A DNA stretch of 49,864 nucleotides. Origin: CALCKU01 sp964571595 (GTDB lineage: Bacteria; Pseudomonadota; Alphaproteobacteria; Caulobacterales; Maricaulaceae). Below, piece by piece: positions 28,183 through 37,063 of this stretch; position 1 is the stretch's first letter, and every line of letters starts with the position of its first letter. The stretch is from positions 1-49,864 of the forward strand of contig CAZNCJ010000011.1 of the NCBI GenBank assembly GCA_964571595.1. The letters run 5' to 3'. A program made the translations under genes and the position numbers. The notes below the pieces were generated by a model that was not told where the DNA came from, searched no databases, and saw nothing but the letters and a program-made list of their open reading frames with translations.

Positions 28183-28707
28183 TTAGGCTTTCAGGAGTTG
28201 ATCGGGCGGGAGCTGTCCTGTTTGGCGCAAGGCTTCATAGAGGGCTATAGAGGCACTAATCGCTAGATTAAAAGACCGCGCTTCTGGGGCTAACGGAATA
28301 ATCACGCGCGCATCAGCGCTAGTATGTACCTCTTCGGGCACGCCAGCGCTTTCACGGCCAAATAAAAGATGATCTGTTGGGCGAAAACCGAAGTCGGGCA
28401 GGGGCGTTGCAGCTTTCGTTGTAAAGAGAATCAGTCGTGAATGCGAGGCATTGGATGCGCTATTAATATCCTTACGGGGCTCTATAAGCTCAGATTTGCG
28501 ACTTTTTTCATAGGCTGACCAGTTTACATGGCGTTTTATGTTCTCGGCATGGCCATAATCCATAGCCGTGCGACGCAAGGCTTTGGCGGTGAGGGGAAAG
28601 CCGCAAGGCTCGATAATCTCTAAATCTACGCCAAAACAAGCACATAAGCGCATGGCAGTACCGAGATTCTGTGCAATATCGGGCTGGAAGAGGATAATTT
28701 TGACCAT
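28183..28707 (-). CDS. trmL: tRNA (cytidine(34)-2'-O)-methyltransferase
   Basis: This 174-residue SPOUT methyltransferase modifies the wobble base of certain leucine tRNAs. Family motifs are present: LFQPDIAQNLGTAMRLCACFG at the start, EPCGFPL, RRTAMDYGH, then the knot region LLFGRESAGVPEEVH and RSFNLAISASIALYEALRQ. Length is slightly above the E. coli enzyme because of a Ser/Asn-rich insertion around residues 75-92. It diverges from petA. Confidence 0.92.
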   Translation of the reverse strand: MVKIILFQPDIAQNLGTAMRLCACFGVDLEIIEPCGFPLTAKALRRTAMDYGHAENIKRHVNWSAYEKSRKSELIEPRKDINSASNASHSRLILFTTKAATPLPDFGFRPTDHLLFGRESAGVPEEVHTSADARVIIPLAPEARSFNLAISASIALYEALRQTGQLPPDQLLKA

Positions 28708-28854
28708 AGGAAGACTCTACAACCTATCGGGAATATGTCCAAGCCAGATATTTCGGACGATTGCGGCGTTCTGCCGCGAATTTTGAGTGGCTTTTACTGT
28801 GTTATTTGTCTATTACCACCGCCAAGGCTCTATGTATTTTTTAGGGGGACGAAT

Positions 28855-29409
28855 ATGTCCGATACGGCACACGTAAATGATCATCCAGAAGATGAGGGCA
28901 AACGTGATTTCATTTTTATAGCCACAGGTGCTGCCGCCGCAGTCGGCGCAGGCTCACTGGCGTGGCCATTGGTTATGCAAATGGGCAAGGCGGCTGATAC
29001 ATTAGCGGCAGGTTCTATTGAAATTAATCTTGAAAGTATTCCTGAAGGCGGACAGGTGAAAATGTTATGGCGCGGTAAGCCTGTCTTTGTGCGCCACAGA
29101 ACGGATGCTGAAATTACAGCGGCGCAAAATACGGATATTTCAAGCTGTCCTGACCCGCAAACGGATGATGAACGCCTCATCCCTGGCCCGGATGGTAAGA
29201 TCAATCCGAAATATTTGGTTATGATCGGGGTGTGTACGCATTTTGGCTGTATCCCTCTCGGAGAAGATGGTGATTTTGACGGATGGTATTGCCCCTGTCA
29301 CGGGTCGCATTACGATACATCTGGGCGTATCCGCAAAGGACCCGCCCCCACAAATATGGAAATACCACCCTATGAGTATATTTCCGCAAACGTCATTAAG
29401 GTAGGTTAG
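28855..29409 (+). CDS. petA: ubiquinol-cytochrome c reductase Rieske iron-sulfur subunit
   Basis: The start is set at 28855, behind AGGGGG at 28843-28848; an in-frame codon at 28735 would add 40 residues unlike the family. The 184-residue protein has a short N-terminal tail, one membrane helix (DFIFIATGAAAAVGAGSLAWP) and the Rieske domain with both ligand motifs, CTHFGCIPL and CPCHGSHYD. The lumenal cluster accepts electrons from ubiquinol. It is the first gene of the bc1 operon, and petB starts 2 bp after its stop. Confidence 0.97.
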   Translation: MSDTAHVNDHPEDEGKRDFIFIATGAAAAVGAGSLAWPLVMQMGKAADTLAAGSIEINLESIPEGGQVKMLWRGKPVFVRHRTDAEITAAQNTDISSCPDPQTDDERLIPGPDGKINPKYLVMIGVCTHFGCIPLGEDGDFDGWYCPCHGSHYDTSGRIRKGPAPTNMEIPPYEYISANVIKVG

Positions 29410-29411
29410 TC

Positions 29412-30988
29412 ATGAGCGGTCATCCTTCTACATATGAACCCAAATATGCGGCCACTAAATGGTTAGATCAGCGTTTGCCGATCATCCGGATGGGCGCAGA
29501 CTTTATGACCTTTCCTTCGCCCCGTAATCTAAATTACTGGTGGACTTTTGGTGGTATTTTGGCCCTTTGCCTCGTGGCACAGATTATCACAGGTATTATT
29601 CTGGCCATGCATTATGTGCCACATGTTGATCTTGCTTTTGATAGTGTGCAGCGTATTCGCCGCGACGTGCCATTTGGCTGGTTAATCCAGCCCATGCATG
29701 CTGTTGGGGCCTCCATGTTCTTCTTGGCTGTTTATATTCATATGTTTAGAGGGCTTTATTACGGCTCTTATAAAGCCCCGCGTGAGCTTTTATGGATTAT
29801 TGGCTGTCTGATTTACCTGATTATGATGGCGACAGGCTTTCTGGGATATACTTTGCCTTGGGGACAAATGTCCTTTTGGGGCGCTACAGTGATTACGGGC
29901 TTTTTCGGCGCGGTTCCTGTTGTCGGTGAGAGCTTGCAACAATGGCTATTGGGTGGTTATTCCGTTGATAATGCCACGCTAAACCGCTTTTTTGCGCTGC
30001 ATTACCTCTTACCGTTTGTGATTGCGGCACTTGTAGGGCTGCATGTCTGGGCCTTGCATCATGTCGGTCAGAACAATCCCATTGGTATCACGCCTAAATC
30101 TAAAGAAGACACACTCTCTTTCCACCCATATTATACGGTGAAAGACGGATTTGCGGTTGTGGTTTTCTTACTTATTTTTGCATTCTTCTTATTCTATCAA
30201 CCAGACGCACTCGGCCATTCCGATAATTATATCCCGGCAGACCCGCTTGTAACACCGGCCCATATCGTGCCCGAATGGTATTATCTGCCTTTTTACGCGA
30301 TCCTCAGAGCTGTGCCCAATAAGCTATTGGGGATTATTCTAATGTTCGCCTCTATTGCGATCCTGTTCATCTTGCCGTGGTTGGATACATCCAAAGTGCG
30401 CTCTATGCGCTTTAGACCGGTCGCGCGTGGCTTCTTCTTCTTATTCGTTATTGTTTGCTTTATCTTGGGATGGTGCGGAGCAGNNNNNNNNNNNNNNNNN
30501 NNNNNNNNNNNNNNNNNNNNNNNNNNNNNNNNNNNNNNNNNNNNNNNNNNNNNNNNNNNNNNNNNNNNNNNNNNNNNNNNNNNGGCTTCTTCTTCTTATT
30601 CGTTATTGTTTGCTTTATCTTGGGATGGTGCGGAGCAGAAACTCCTGACGACATGGTGATCACCACAGGTTATACACCTATTATCTCTGATTTTGCAGCT
30701 TATCTACAAAGTGCTAATTTAGCAGCAGATACCCCCCAAAGTGAAAAAATCCTCGAACAAGCGCTTGCAACATGCCAACTAGATGGAGCTAAGAGCCTCA
30801 CCGCTTATTGTGAGGCTAAACCTGTTGGTTTAAATTTTGTGTGGCTCTCACGAATTGGGACGCTCTATTATTTTGGCTTCTTTTTCATACTCGCCATTTT
30901 GGGCTTAGTTGAGAAACCAAAACCAAGACCGGAATCGATTACGAAATCTGTGCTGGGAGAGAAACCAGTGGCGGCTTCGGCAGATTAA
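29412..30988 (+). CDS. petB: cytochrome b of the bc1 complex (interrupted only by an assembly gap)
   Basis: Cytochrome b carries hemes bL and bH and both quinone sites. Visible are the heme-ligand helices (QPMHAVGASMFFLAVYIHMF and LHYLLPFVIAALVGLHVWALH) and the Qo motif PEWYYLPFYAILRAVPN. The frame appears broken at 30484-30583, but the 55 bases before and after the N-run are identical. Removing 155 bp leaves 1422 bp, exactly 474 codons, ending in a normal last helix (SRIGTLYYFGFFFILAIL). The loop before that helix is tens of residues longer than in the cytochromes b I know and contains two Cys (TCQLDGAK and AYCEAK). Confidence 0.95.
30429..30638. other. assembly gap of 100 N flanked by identical 55-bp ends (in petB)
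   Basis: 30429-30483 and 30584-30638 are the same 55 bases on either side of exactly 100 N. Unlike the gap at 4358 this one is not inside a tandem repeat, so an unmerged contig overlap is by far the simplest reading. Merging restores the petB frame. Confidence 0.93.
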
Positions 30989-31010
30989 CGAGAGAGCAAA
31001 GAGATTTACT

Positions 31011-31871
31011 ATGCTTAATATTACAAAAAAACTTTTTGCCGGATTTGGATTAGCCGCTCTCGGATTTGCCGGTCTTGCTTATGCTGCAGGCGGGGGGACA
31101 GGCGACTATAAAATGAAGCATGTCCATTGGCACTTTAACGGGCCTTTCGGACAATTTGATAAAGCCACTGTTCAGCGCGGATATCAGGTTTACCGCGAAG
31201 TCTGCGCGGCTTGTCATGGTTTGGAACATGTCGCTTTTCGTCATCTGGGTGACAAGAACGGGCCTTATTATAAATCAGAATATAAGAACCCGAATGATAA
31301 TCCTTATGTCAAAGCTTTTGCCGCAGATTGGACAATAAGTGACATAGATGGTGATACGGGTGATGTTATTGAGCGCTCAGGTATTCCGGCCGATAAATTT
31401 CCGCCAATTTTTGCAAATGACGCTGCAGCACGCGCCAGTAATGGCGGGGCTTTACCGCCTGATCTGTCTTTGATCGTTGCTGCGCGCGGCGGCGGCGCGG
31501 ATTATGTTTATAATCTGCTTGTCGCTTACGGCAAAGACGTACCTGCTGATATACAGCTCGGTGCGGGACAGCATTATAATCCTGTTATGGCTGGCGGTGC
31601 GATTGCGATGGCTCCACCTTTATCAGAAGGCTTGGTCGAATATGCCGATATTGAAGGCGATGACGGACATGGAAATATCATAAAAATCGCAGCCCCTGCC
31701 GCGACTGTCGATCAAATGGCCAAAGATGTCACAGAGTTTCTGGCTTGGACGTCCGATCCGAAAATGGAACAACGTAAAAGCCTTGGTCTGGCAGCCATGA
31801 TCTATTTGCTGATTTTTGCTGTACTTATGTGGTTCTCATATAAGCGTGTGTGGAGAAATGTGAAGCACTAG
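31011..31871 (+). CDS. petC: cytochrome c1 of the bc1 complex
   Basis: The start at 31011 begins a signal peptide (ITKKLFAGFGLAALGFAGLA) and lies 22 bp after petB; an upstream in-frame start at 30909 would overlap petB and is rejected. The 286-residue protein has the heme c motif CAACH (C65, C68, H69), the axial Met region GGAIAMAPPLSEG and a C-terminal anchor helix (AAMIYLLIFAVLMWF). It transfers electrons from the Rieske protein to a soluble or membrane cytochrome c. A terminator follows, closing the petABC operon. Confidence 0.97.
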   Translation: MLNITKKLFAGFGLAALGFAGLAYAAGGGTGDYKMKHVHWHFNGPFGQFDKATVQRGYQVYREVCAACHGLEHVAFRHLGDKNGPYYKSEYKNPNDNPYVKAFAADWTISDIDGDTGDVIERSGIPADKFPPIFANDAAARASNGGALPPDLSLIVAARGGGADYVYNLLVAYGKDVPADIQLGAGQHYNPVMAGGAIAMAPPLSEGLVEYADIEGDDGHGNIIKIAAPAATVDQMAKDVTEFLAWTSDPKMEQRKSLGLAAMIYLLIFAVLMWFSYKRVWRNVKH

Positions 31872-31893
31872 CGCATACTCACAATAATTTTAG

Positions 31894-31920
31894 AAGCCGT
31901 ACCTATCTTAGGTGCGGCTT
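31894..31920 (+). terminator. rho-independent terminator of petABC
   Basis: A 12-bp stem (31894-31905 with 31909-31920, one G-T pair) closes the loop TCT and is followed by TTTTCTTT. It separates petC from mtnP. Confidence 0.9.
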
Positions 31921-31951
31921 TTTCTTTATGTCCTTTATCAAGGAGAAAAAA

Positions 31952-32839
31952 ATGGCAAATTCTGAATGGGTATTGGGGATTATTGGCGGTTCCGGTCTGT
32001 ATAATATTGAGGGCCTTGAAAACACCGAATGGGTCTCTATTGAAACGCCTTGGGGATCGCCGTCTGATGAAATTCTATTTGCCGAATTAGGCGGGCTAAA
32101 GCTGCGCTTTCTACCCCGACATGGGCGCGGCCATGCCTTATCTCCGTCAGACCTTAATTACCGGGCCAATATTGATGCCATGAAACGGGCAGGGTGCACG
32201 GATATTTTATCCCTCTCGGCTGTGGGCTCATTACAAGAAGCCTATGCGCCGGGTGATTTTGTTATGGTCGATCAATTTATTGACCGCACCTTTAAGCGCG
32301 AAAAGAGCTTTTTTGGTAAAGGATGTGTTGCCCATGTTTCTCTCGCTGATCCTATATGCTCCCGCCTGTCAGAAATGACGGGTAAGGCCGCCCAAGAAGC
32401 AGGCGCGAAAGTCCATATTGGCGGTACATATTTGGCTATGGAAGGACCGCAATTCTCAACAAAGGCCGAAAGCCATATGTACCGCGCATGGGGTTGTGAT
32501 GTGATCGGCATGACGAATATGCCAGAAGCCAAACTCGCGCGTGAGGCCGAGCTGCCTTACGCAACCGTTGCAATGGTCACAGATTATGATTGCTGGCATG
32601 ACAGCCACGGCTCGGTTGATGTGGCGTCCGTGATTGCAGTTCTGACCAAAAATGCCTCTACTGCTTCTGGTACTGTTAAAGCCTTGGCTAAAGCGATAGC
32701 AGGAACGTCGCGCACGCCGTCGCCTTTGGGTATCGAGACAAATCTGGATGTCGCCTTGATAACGGCCCCAGAGGCACGTGACCCTAAGCTATTGGCAAAG
32801 CTGGACGCCGTTGCAGGACGTGTATTGGGGAATAGCTAA
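31952..32839 (+). CDS. mtnP: S-methyl-5'-thioadenosine phosphorylase
   Basis: The start at 31952 has AGGAG six bases upstream; the longer frame from 31850 would run back through the petC terminator. The 295-residue enzyme splits methylthioadenosine into adenine and methylthioribose-1-phosphate. Motifs are GIIGGSGLYNIEGL, RHGRGHALSPSDLNYRANI, LSAVGSLQ, YLAMEGPQFSTKAES, IGMTNMPEAKLAREAELPYA and TDYDCWH. Adenine made here can be used by Apt encoded at 34232. Confidence 0.96.
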   Translation: MANSEWVLGIIGGSGLYNIEGLENTEWVSIETPWGSPSDEILFAELGGLKLRFLPRHGRGHALSPSDLNYRANIDAMKRAGCTDILSLSAVGSLQEAYAPGDFVMVDQFIDRTFKREKSFFGKGCVAHVSLADPICSRLSEMTGKAAQEAGAKVHIGGTYLAMEGPQFSTKAESHMYRAWGCDVIGMTNMPEAKLAREAELPYATVAMVTDYDCWHDSHGSVDVASVIAVLTKNASTASGTVKALAKAIAGTSRTPSPLGIETNLDVALITAPEARDPKLLAKLDAVAGRVLGNS

Positions 32840-32864
32840 TTCCAAATTCGGATATAGCTGAGGC

Positions 32865-33428
32865 TTAACCCGTTGATTTTGACGCTATGATATAATTATC
32901 AATCGCTTTAAGCGCGGGTGGCCATTCCGGTCTGAGGGTGAGAGCTTGTTTGAGATCACGATAGGCCCGATTGAAATCTTCTATGCGGTCATAGGCAATC
33001 GCGCGGTTATATAGCGCTTCAGGTTTTTTATCCGTATCAAACTCTAAGGCTTTATCGGCCATTTGAATGGCCTTTCGCGGATTGTCAGAATATATAAGCG
33101 CGGCAGAATAATTGACATAGGTTTCGGCAATATTTGGCGCGATTTCCAAAGCCTCATCATACCATTTTTTTGCCTTATCATGTTTTCCGGCACGCATATA
33201 TAATATGCCGATATTTGTACTCATGGCGGCGCGGTTTTTTCTGTTTAGGCCCGGTGTCTCTAAGGCGTTCAAACAATTCTTTATAGTAGAGTGGCGTCCC
33301 GGATCACCGAATTTAACACTCAGATAACATTGTCTGGGCGCACCATCGCCGTGAATAATGACTTGGGCAAAGGATGAGGTTGGGAAAGCCAGCATGGCCA
33401 TTGCACTGATGAGGAAAAATTTACGCAT
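32865..33428 (-). CDS. exported tetratricopeptide-repeat protein
   Basis: This 187-residue protein has a signal peptide (about 1-21, FAQ) and about three TPR units (NIGILYMRAGKHDKAKKWYD, YVNYSAALIYSDNPRKAIQM, LYNRAIAYDRIEDFNRAYRD). Two Cys (C34, C52) lie before the repeats and might form a disulfide. TPRs mediate protein contacts; the partner is unknown. It is convergent with mtnP (25 bp) and divergent from the GST gene. Confidence 0.85.
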   Translation of the reverse strand: MRKFFLISAMAMLAFPTSSFAQVIIHGDGAPRQCYLSVKFGDPGRHSTIKNCLNALETPGLNRKNRAAMSTNIGILYMRAGKHDKAKKWYDEALEIAPNIAETYVNYSAALIYSDNPRKAIQMADKALEFDTDKKPEALYNRAIAYDRIEDFNRAYRDLKQALTLRPEWPPALKAIDNYIIASKSTG

Positions 33429-33551
33429 TTTTGTCTCCTAGCTTAAGGCCATATAACACATTATTCCGCTTTATGATAATCACATTCCTTCACAAACATG
33501 AAAACGCTTTTCTCGCCTTGGCCTTTTAGCCAGCTTCTGTATGATAAATCT

Positions 33552-34205
33552 ATGACAGCTTTGAAACTTTATATTGGTAATTATAATTACTCTTCATGGT
33601 CGCTCCGGCCTTGGTTGGTCTTACGCAAAGCAGAATTGCCTTTTGAGACGCAGATGATTGATCTCGACGTGGCGGGCTTCAAAGATAAGCTTTTGGCCTT
33701 GACGGATGCGGGGACAGTACCTGTGCTGGAGGTCAATGGTGAGCGATTACCAGATAGTCTGGCGATATCGGAATTTTGTGCCAAGGCCGTGCCCAATCTT
33801 TGGCCCAAAGATCCAAAGCAACGCGAACGTGCCCGTGAGGTGACCCGCATGATGCATAGTGGCTTTGAAGCTCTGCGAGCGGAAGCCCCGATGAATTTGC
33901 GCCGCCGGACATCATATCCAGTCCCGCAAGCCTGCCTGGATGATGCTGCAGATATGGTGAATTTATGGGATGATTTACTCTCCCGCCATGACGGACCGTT
34001 TCTATTTGAAGACTGGTCAATCGCAGATGCGTTTTACACACCTGCGGCCACACGATTTGCCAGTTATGATCTGCCGCGTACGGCACGTTCCGATACCTAT
34101 ATTTCCGAGCTTATGAGCGATCTTGATTATCTGGACTGGGAAGCTAAAGCTTTTGTCGAAACCCATATTTTGCCAGACACTGATAAAGTCAATAATCGGG
34201 CATAA
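33552..34205 (+). CDS. glutathione S-transferase family protein
   Basis: I prefer the ATG at 33552, which begins directly with the thioredoxin-fold strand (ALKLYIGNYNYSSWSLRPWLV); the frame could extend to 33498. The 217-residue protein has the N-terminal domain with the Ser-rich SSWSLRP active-site segment and the GTVPVLEVNGERLPDSLAI cis-Pro and Ser motifs. The helical C-terminal domain includes FLFEDWSIADAFYTPAATR. It would conjugate or bind glutathione; substrate unknown. Confidence 0.88.
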   Translation: MTALKLYIGNYNYSSWSLRPWLVLRKAELPFETQMIDLDVAGFKDKLLALTDAGTVPVLEVNGERLPDSLAISEFCAKAVPNLWPKDPKQRERAREVTRMMHSGFEALRAEAPMNLRRRTSYPVPQACLDDAADMVNLWDDLLSRHDGPFLFEDWSIADAFYTPAATRFASYDLPRTARSDTYISELMSDLDYLDWEAKAFVETHILPDTDKVNNRA

Positions 34206-34231
34206 AACTAAATAATTACGGATAGAAAGCT

Positions 34232-34759
34232 ATGAACCTTAAAGACACAATACGCACAATTCCTGACTTTCCAAAACCGGGAATAATGTTTCGTGACATA
34301 ACAACATTGATGACCAATCCAAAAGCATTTGCTGAATCTGTAGAGAGGATTGCCGCTGCCTATAAAGATAAAGGCGTGGACAATGTCGCCGGGATTGAAG
34401 CACGGGGCTTTATTTTCGGAGCCGCGATCGCCCACGCTATGGGGGTTGGGTTTGTGCCTATTCGAAAGAAAGGCAAATTGCCGTTTAAAACATATGAGCA
34501 AGACTATGAGCTGGAATACGGCACAGATACAATCGAGATACACGCCGATACGATACGTGGGCAGGAAAAAATCCTTTTAGTAGATGACTTGATTGCGACA
34601 GGAGGTACGGCAGAGGCGGCTGTGCATCTTTTGCGCAAGGCAGGGGCCGATGTTGTCGGGGCCGCCTTTGTGATTGATCTGCCTGATCTTGGCGGTCTGG
34701 CGCGGATTACAGGCATGGGCGTGCCCGTAACAGCGCTCGTCGCTTTTGAAGGGCATTAG
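34232..34759 (+). CDS. apt: adenine phosphoribosyltransferase
   Basis: This 175-residue enzyme makes AMP from adenine and PRPP. Seen are the N-terminal IRTIPDFPKPGIMFRDIT signature, GIEARGFIFG, VPIRKKGKLP and the PRPP loop LLVDDLIATGGTA. With MtnP at 31952 it completes salvage of methylthioadenosine to AMP, and PRPP would come from Prs encoded at 39683. The start is 26 bp after the GST stop, so the two may be co-transcribed. Confidence 0.96.
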   Translation: MNLKDTIRTIPDFPKPGIMFRDITTLMTNPKAFAESVERIAAAYKDKGVDNVAGIEARGFIFGAAIAHAMGVGFVPIRKKGKLPFKTYEQDYELEYGTDTIEIHADTIRGQEKILLVDDLIATGGTAEAAVHLLRKAGADVVGAAFVIDLPDLGGLARITGMGVPVTALVAFEGH

Positions 34760-34771
34760 CGTCTTAAGAAG

Positions 34772-35650
34772 GTGCAGCTTTCTGGCCTAAATATATATCC
34801 GGTAAAGTCGGGACGCGGTATCACGCTTTCAACTTCTGTGGTTCATCCAACGGGGCTGGAAAATGATAGGCATTGGGTGATTGTGCAAACTCCCCAAGCT
34901 GGAAATTCTGAGGGCTTTAGTCGTTTCATCTCCCAGCGCACGCATCCTGATCTTGCTTGTCTTAACGCTAAACCTGATAATGACAGGCTTTATCTGTCTA
35001 TGGACGGGTCTGAATATGTGCTGGATTTAAAGGCACCGATAATAAGCGAGACAGTATCTGTATGGCAGGATAGTTTTCCAGCCACGCTTTATAATGATCC
35101 AGTAAATGATTGGCTCTCAGAGCGTCTGGGAGGGACGTATAAACTCGCCAGCATGACGGGGGCGAGACGGACACGCCGCGAGAATGAGGATTTTGCTAGG
35201 CAATATGAGGCTGATTTTGATGTGAGCTTTGCGGATGCCTATCCTGTACTAATTGCAACCCATGCCTCGCTGGAAGCGTTAAATGGCTATGTTGAGGCGC
35301 AAGGCGAGAGCGCGCTGACTATGTCGCGCTTTCGGCCTAATCTGGTGGTCGACGGGGCGCAGCCTTGGGCAGAAGATGGCTGGAAGCGCGTAAAAATTGG
35401 TGAGGTTGAATTTATCTGCGTAAAGCCCTGTACGCGCTGTATTATGACAACACTTGATCCGGTGAGCGGGCAAAGCCGCGGGGACATCTCTCTGCGCGCG
35501 TTGACGCATTTACGGCGCTCAGCGGATAAGCGCCTTAAAGGGGTACTGTTTGGCACTAATGCTATTCCGCTTAATCAAGGTCGGGTGCGTATGGGCGATA
35601 AGGTTGAGGTCTTGGAGAAACAACCATCTTGGCCAGTGCATAAGAACTAG
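34772..35650 (+). CDS. MOSC-domain protein, YcbX-like
   Basis: This 292-residue protein starts with GTG. It has an N-terminal MOSC beta-barrel domain (LNIYPVKSGRGITL, GLENDRHWVIV) and a MOSC domain with RFRPNLVVDGAQPWAEDGW and the sulfur-carrier Cys in CVKPCTRCIMTTLDP. YcbX-type proteins bind molybdenum cofactor and reduce N-hydroxylated compounds. It lacks the ferredoxin domain found in longer YcbX proteins. It begins 12 bp after apt. Confidence 0.88.
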   Translation: MQLSGLNIYPVKSGRGITLSTSVVHPTGLENDRHWVIVQTPQAGNSEGFSRFISQRTHPDLACLNAKPDNDRLYLSMDGSEYVLDLKAPIISETVSVWQDSFPATLYNDPVNDWLSERLGGTYKLASMTGARRTRRENEDFARQYEADFDVSFADAYPVLIATHASLEALNGYVEAQGESALTMSRFRPNLVVDGAQPWAEDGWKRVKIGEVEFICVKPCTRCIMTTLDPVSGQSRGDISLRALTHLRRSADKRLKGVLFGTNAIPLNQGRVRMGDKVEVLEKQPSWPVHKN

Positions 35651-35741
35651 CTTTAGGAATAGCGTTGCAACTGTAATTTTCTTTTTTGTAACGTGCCATT
35701 TTTGCCTAAGAGATATAGAGCCGATCAAAAGGATAACTGAC

Positions 35742-36308
35742 ATGCCCCACTTCCATAATGCTCTGAGCAAGTTCGCGATATGTATAATTGGGAGCATAGG
35801 ATTTTCAATGATCGCCTCTGCGCAAGTCGAGCAGATTGAACTTCCGACGAATAATGCTGAACCCCGAAAGAGTGGGCGTGTCATTATAGAGCCTATCAGC
35901 TTGTTTTTTGCCTCGAGTGATAGGGACGGTGATGCTATTGTTACAGAACCGGAGCTTGGTATCGCCATCCAGAATGAGTTGGAAAATATGGGCGGTAAAA
36001 TGCGCCCGCTACAATTTATGGATTGGAGCCTCAAAACACTCGGTTCGTCAGATATATCGCCGCGATTTTTAAGTTTTGATACCAATTTTGATAGTGTCAT
36101 ATCAGAGAGTGAGTTTTCCGCGCGTTTAAGGGCAGAGTTTTCAAGGTTGGATAAAAACGAGGACGGCCAATTAGAAAGATCAGAAATGATCAGATCCTTG
36201 CGAGATGGCAAACGCCAATCGCGCGGCGGCAATGCACAGGGCCGCGACGGGGGCGAGGGACCTGAAGGCCGCGAGGGACGGCGCGGTGGTAATGGCAGCG
36301 GCGGTTAA
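35742..36308 (+). CDS. exported EF-hand calcium-binding protein
   Basis: The ATG at 35742 has AAGGA eight bases before it and begins a signal peptide ending in ASAQ (about 1-28). The 188-residue protein has three EF-hand loops: D60-E71 (DRDGDAIVTEPE), D113-E124 (DTNFDSVISESE) and D137-E148 (DKNEDGQLERSE). The tail, from about residue 155, is rich in Gly, Arg and Glu. It should bind calcium in the periplasm or outside the cell; the role is unknown. The middle loop has Ser at a usual Gly position and may be weaker. Confidence 0.85.
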   Translation: MPHFHNALSKFAICIIGSIGFSMIASAQVEQIELPTNNAEPRKSGRVIIEPISLFFASSDRDGDAIVTEPELGIAIQNELENMGGKMRPLQFMDWSLKTLGSSDISPRFLSFDTNFDSVISESEFSARLRAEFSRLDKNEDGQLERSEMIRSLRDGKRQSRGGNAQGRDGGEGPEGREGRRGGNGSGG

Positions 36309-36454
36309 ACAGCTAGCTTAAACAATCCGTGTTTTGATGAGCCTCTAAGTTCCCAATACTGTTTGGGAGAGCATGCCTTTAGCTCGCCATACTTCCAACA
36401 TTATTTCTGTCTATATCGCCCATAGTTGACATCTAACTATGGAGCTTATTCAAT

Positions 36455-37036
36455 TTGAAAGTCATTCGCCGCATATTGTTAGGCCTGTTGTGGGTGATTA
36501 TTCTGACGGCTCTTTCTACTGGGTTGAGTATTTCGTCCTATGCTACGAAATTTTTTGACGAACCTGCTGACGCGGCCATTATTTTAGGGGCGGCGATATG
36601 GGAGGATAAACCATCCCCAGTTTTTAAAGCCCGAATTGATCACGGGATAAATTTGTATAAACAAGGCAGAATTTGTTATCTGGTTTTTACGGGCGGGACC
36701 GGTCCTGAAAATATAATGTCCGAAGCTGAGGCCGCTAAAAACTATGCCCTAGGACAGGGTATTGCTTCACAAAATATTCTCATAGAAACAACTTCTAAAA
36801 TCACCTATGAAAATCTGGTTGAGGCCAAAAAGCTCTTAGATAAGCACCAGTTAAATAAGGTCCTTATTGTAAGTGACCCCTTGCATATGAAACGCGCTAT
36901 GAAGATGGCGCATGATTTAAACCTGCGAGCAATGAGTTCACCGACACCCACAAGCCTTTATAAATCTAAGCGCAAGAAATTTAGTTTTCTCATAAGAGAG
37001 ATGTATTTTTATATCGGATATATTGTATTGGGGTGA
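36455..37036 (+). CDS. YdcF/ElyC/SanA-family membrane protein (DUF218)
   Basis: This 193-residue protein starts with TTG behind a GGAG, has one N-terminal helix (about 5-28) and a DUF218 domain. Domain motifs are DAAIILGAAIWEDKPSPVFK, RIDHGINLYKQG, LVFTGGTGPENIMSEAEAAK, ILIETTSKITYENL and VLIVSDPLHMKRAM. E. coli relatives SanA and ElyC affect envelope integrity and lipid carrier use; the chemical reaction is not settled. It converges on ychF. Confidence 0.87.
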   Translation: MKVIRRILLGLLWVIILTALSTGLSISSYATKFFDEPADAAIILGAAIWEDKPSPVFKARIDHGINLYKQGRICYLVFTGGTGPENIMSEAEAAKNYALGQGIASQNILIETTSKITYENLVEAKKLLDKHQLNKVLIVSDPLHMKRAMKMAHDLNLRAMSSPTPTSLYKSKRKKFSFLIREMYFYIGYIVLG

Positions 37037-37063
37037 GATATTTTTAAGCGTTATATCAGATGT

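Noticed and set aside
28735..28854. Longer N-terminus for the Rieske protein
   Set aside because: The extension is unlike any Rieske start and 28855 has an AGGGGG ribosome site.
30429..30638. Transposon or duplication inside petB
   Set aside because: The direct repeats flank only an N-run of standard length, and the merged frame is perfect.
30909..31010. Longer N-terminus for cytochrome c1
   Set aside because: It would overlap petB in another frame and place the signal peptide internally.
35519..36232. 237-codon minus-strand frame
   Set aside because: It lies opposite the MOSC and EF-hand genes, with no recognisable motif or ribosome site.
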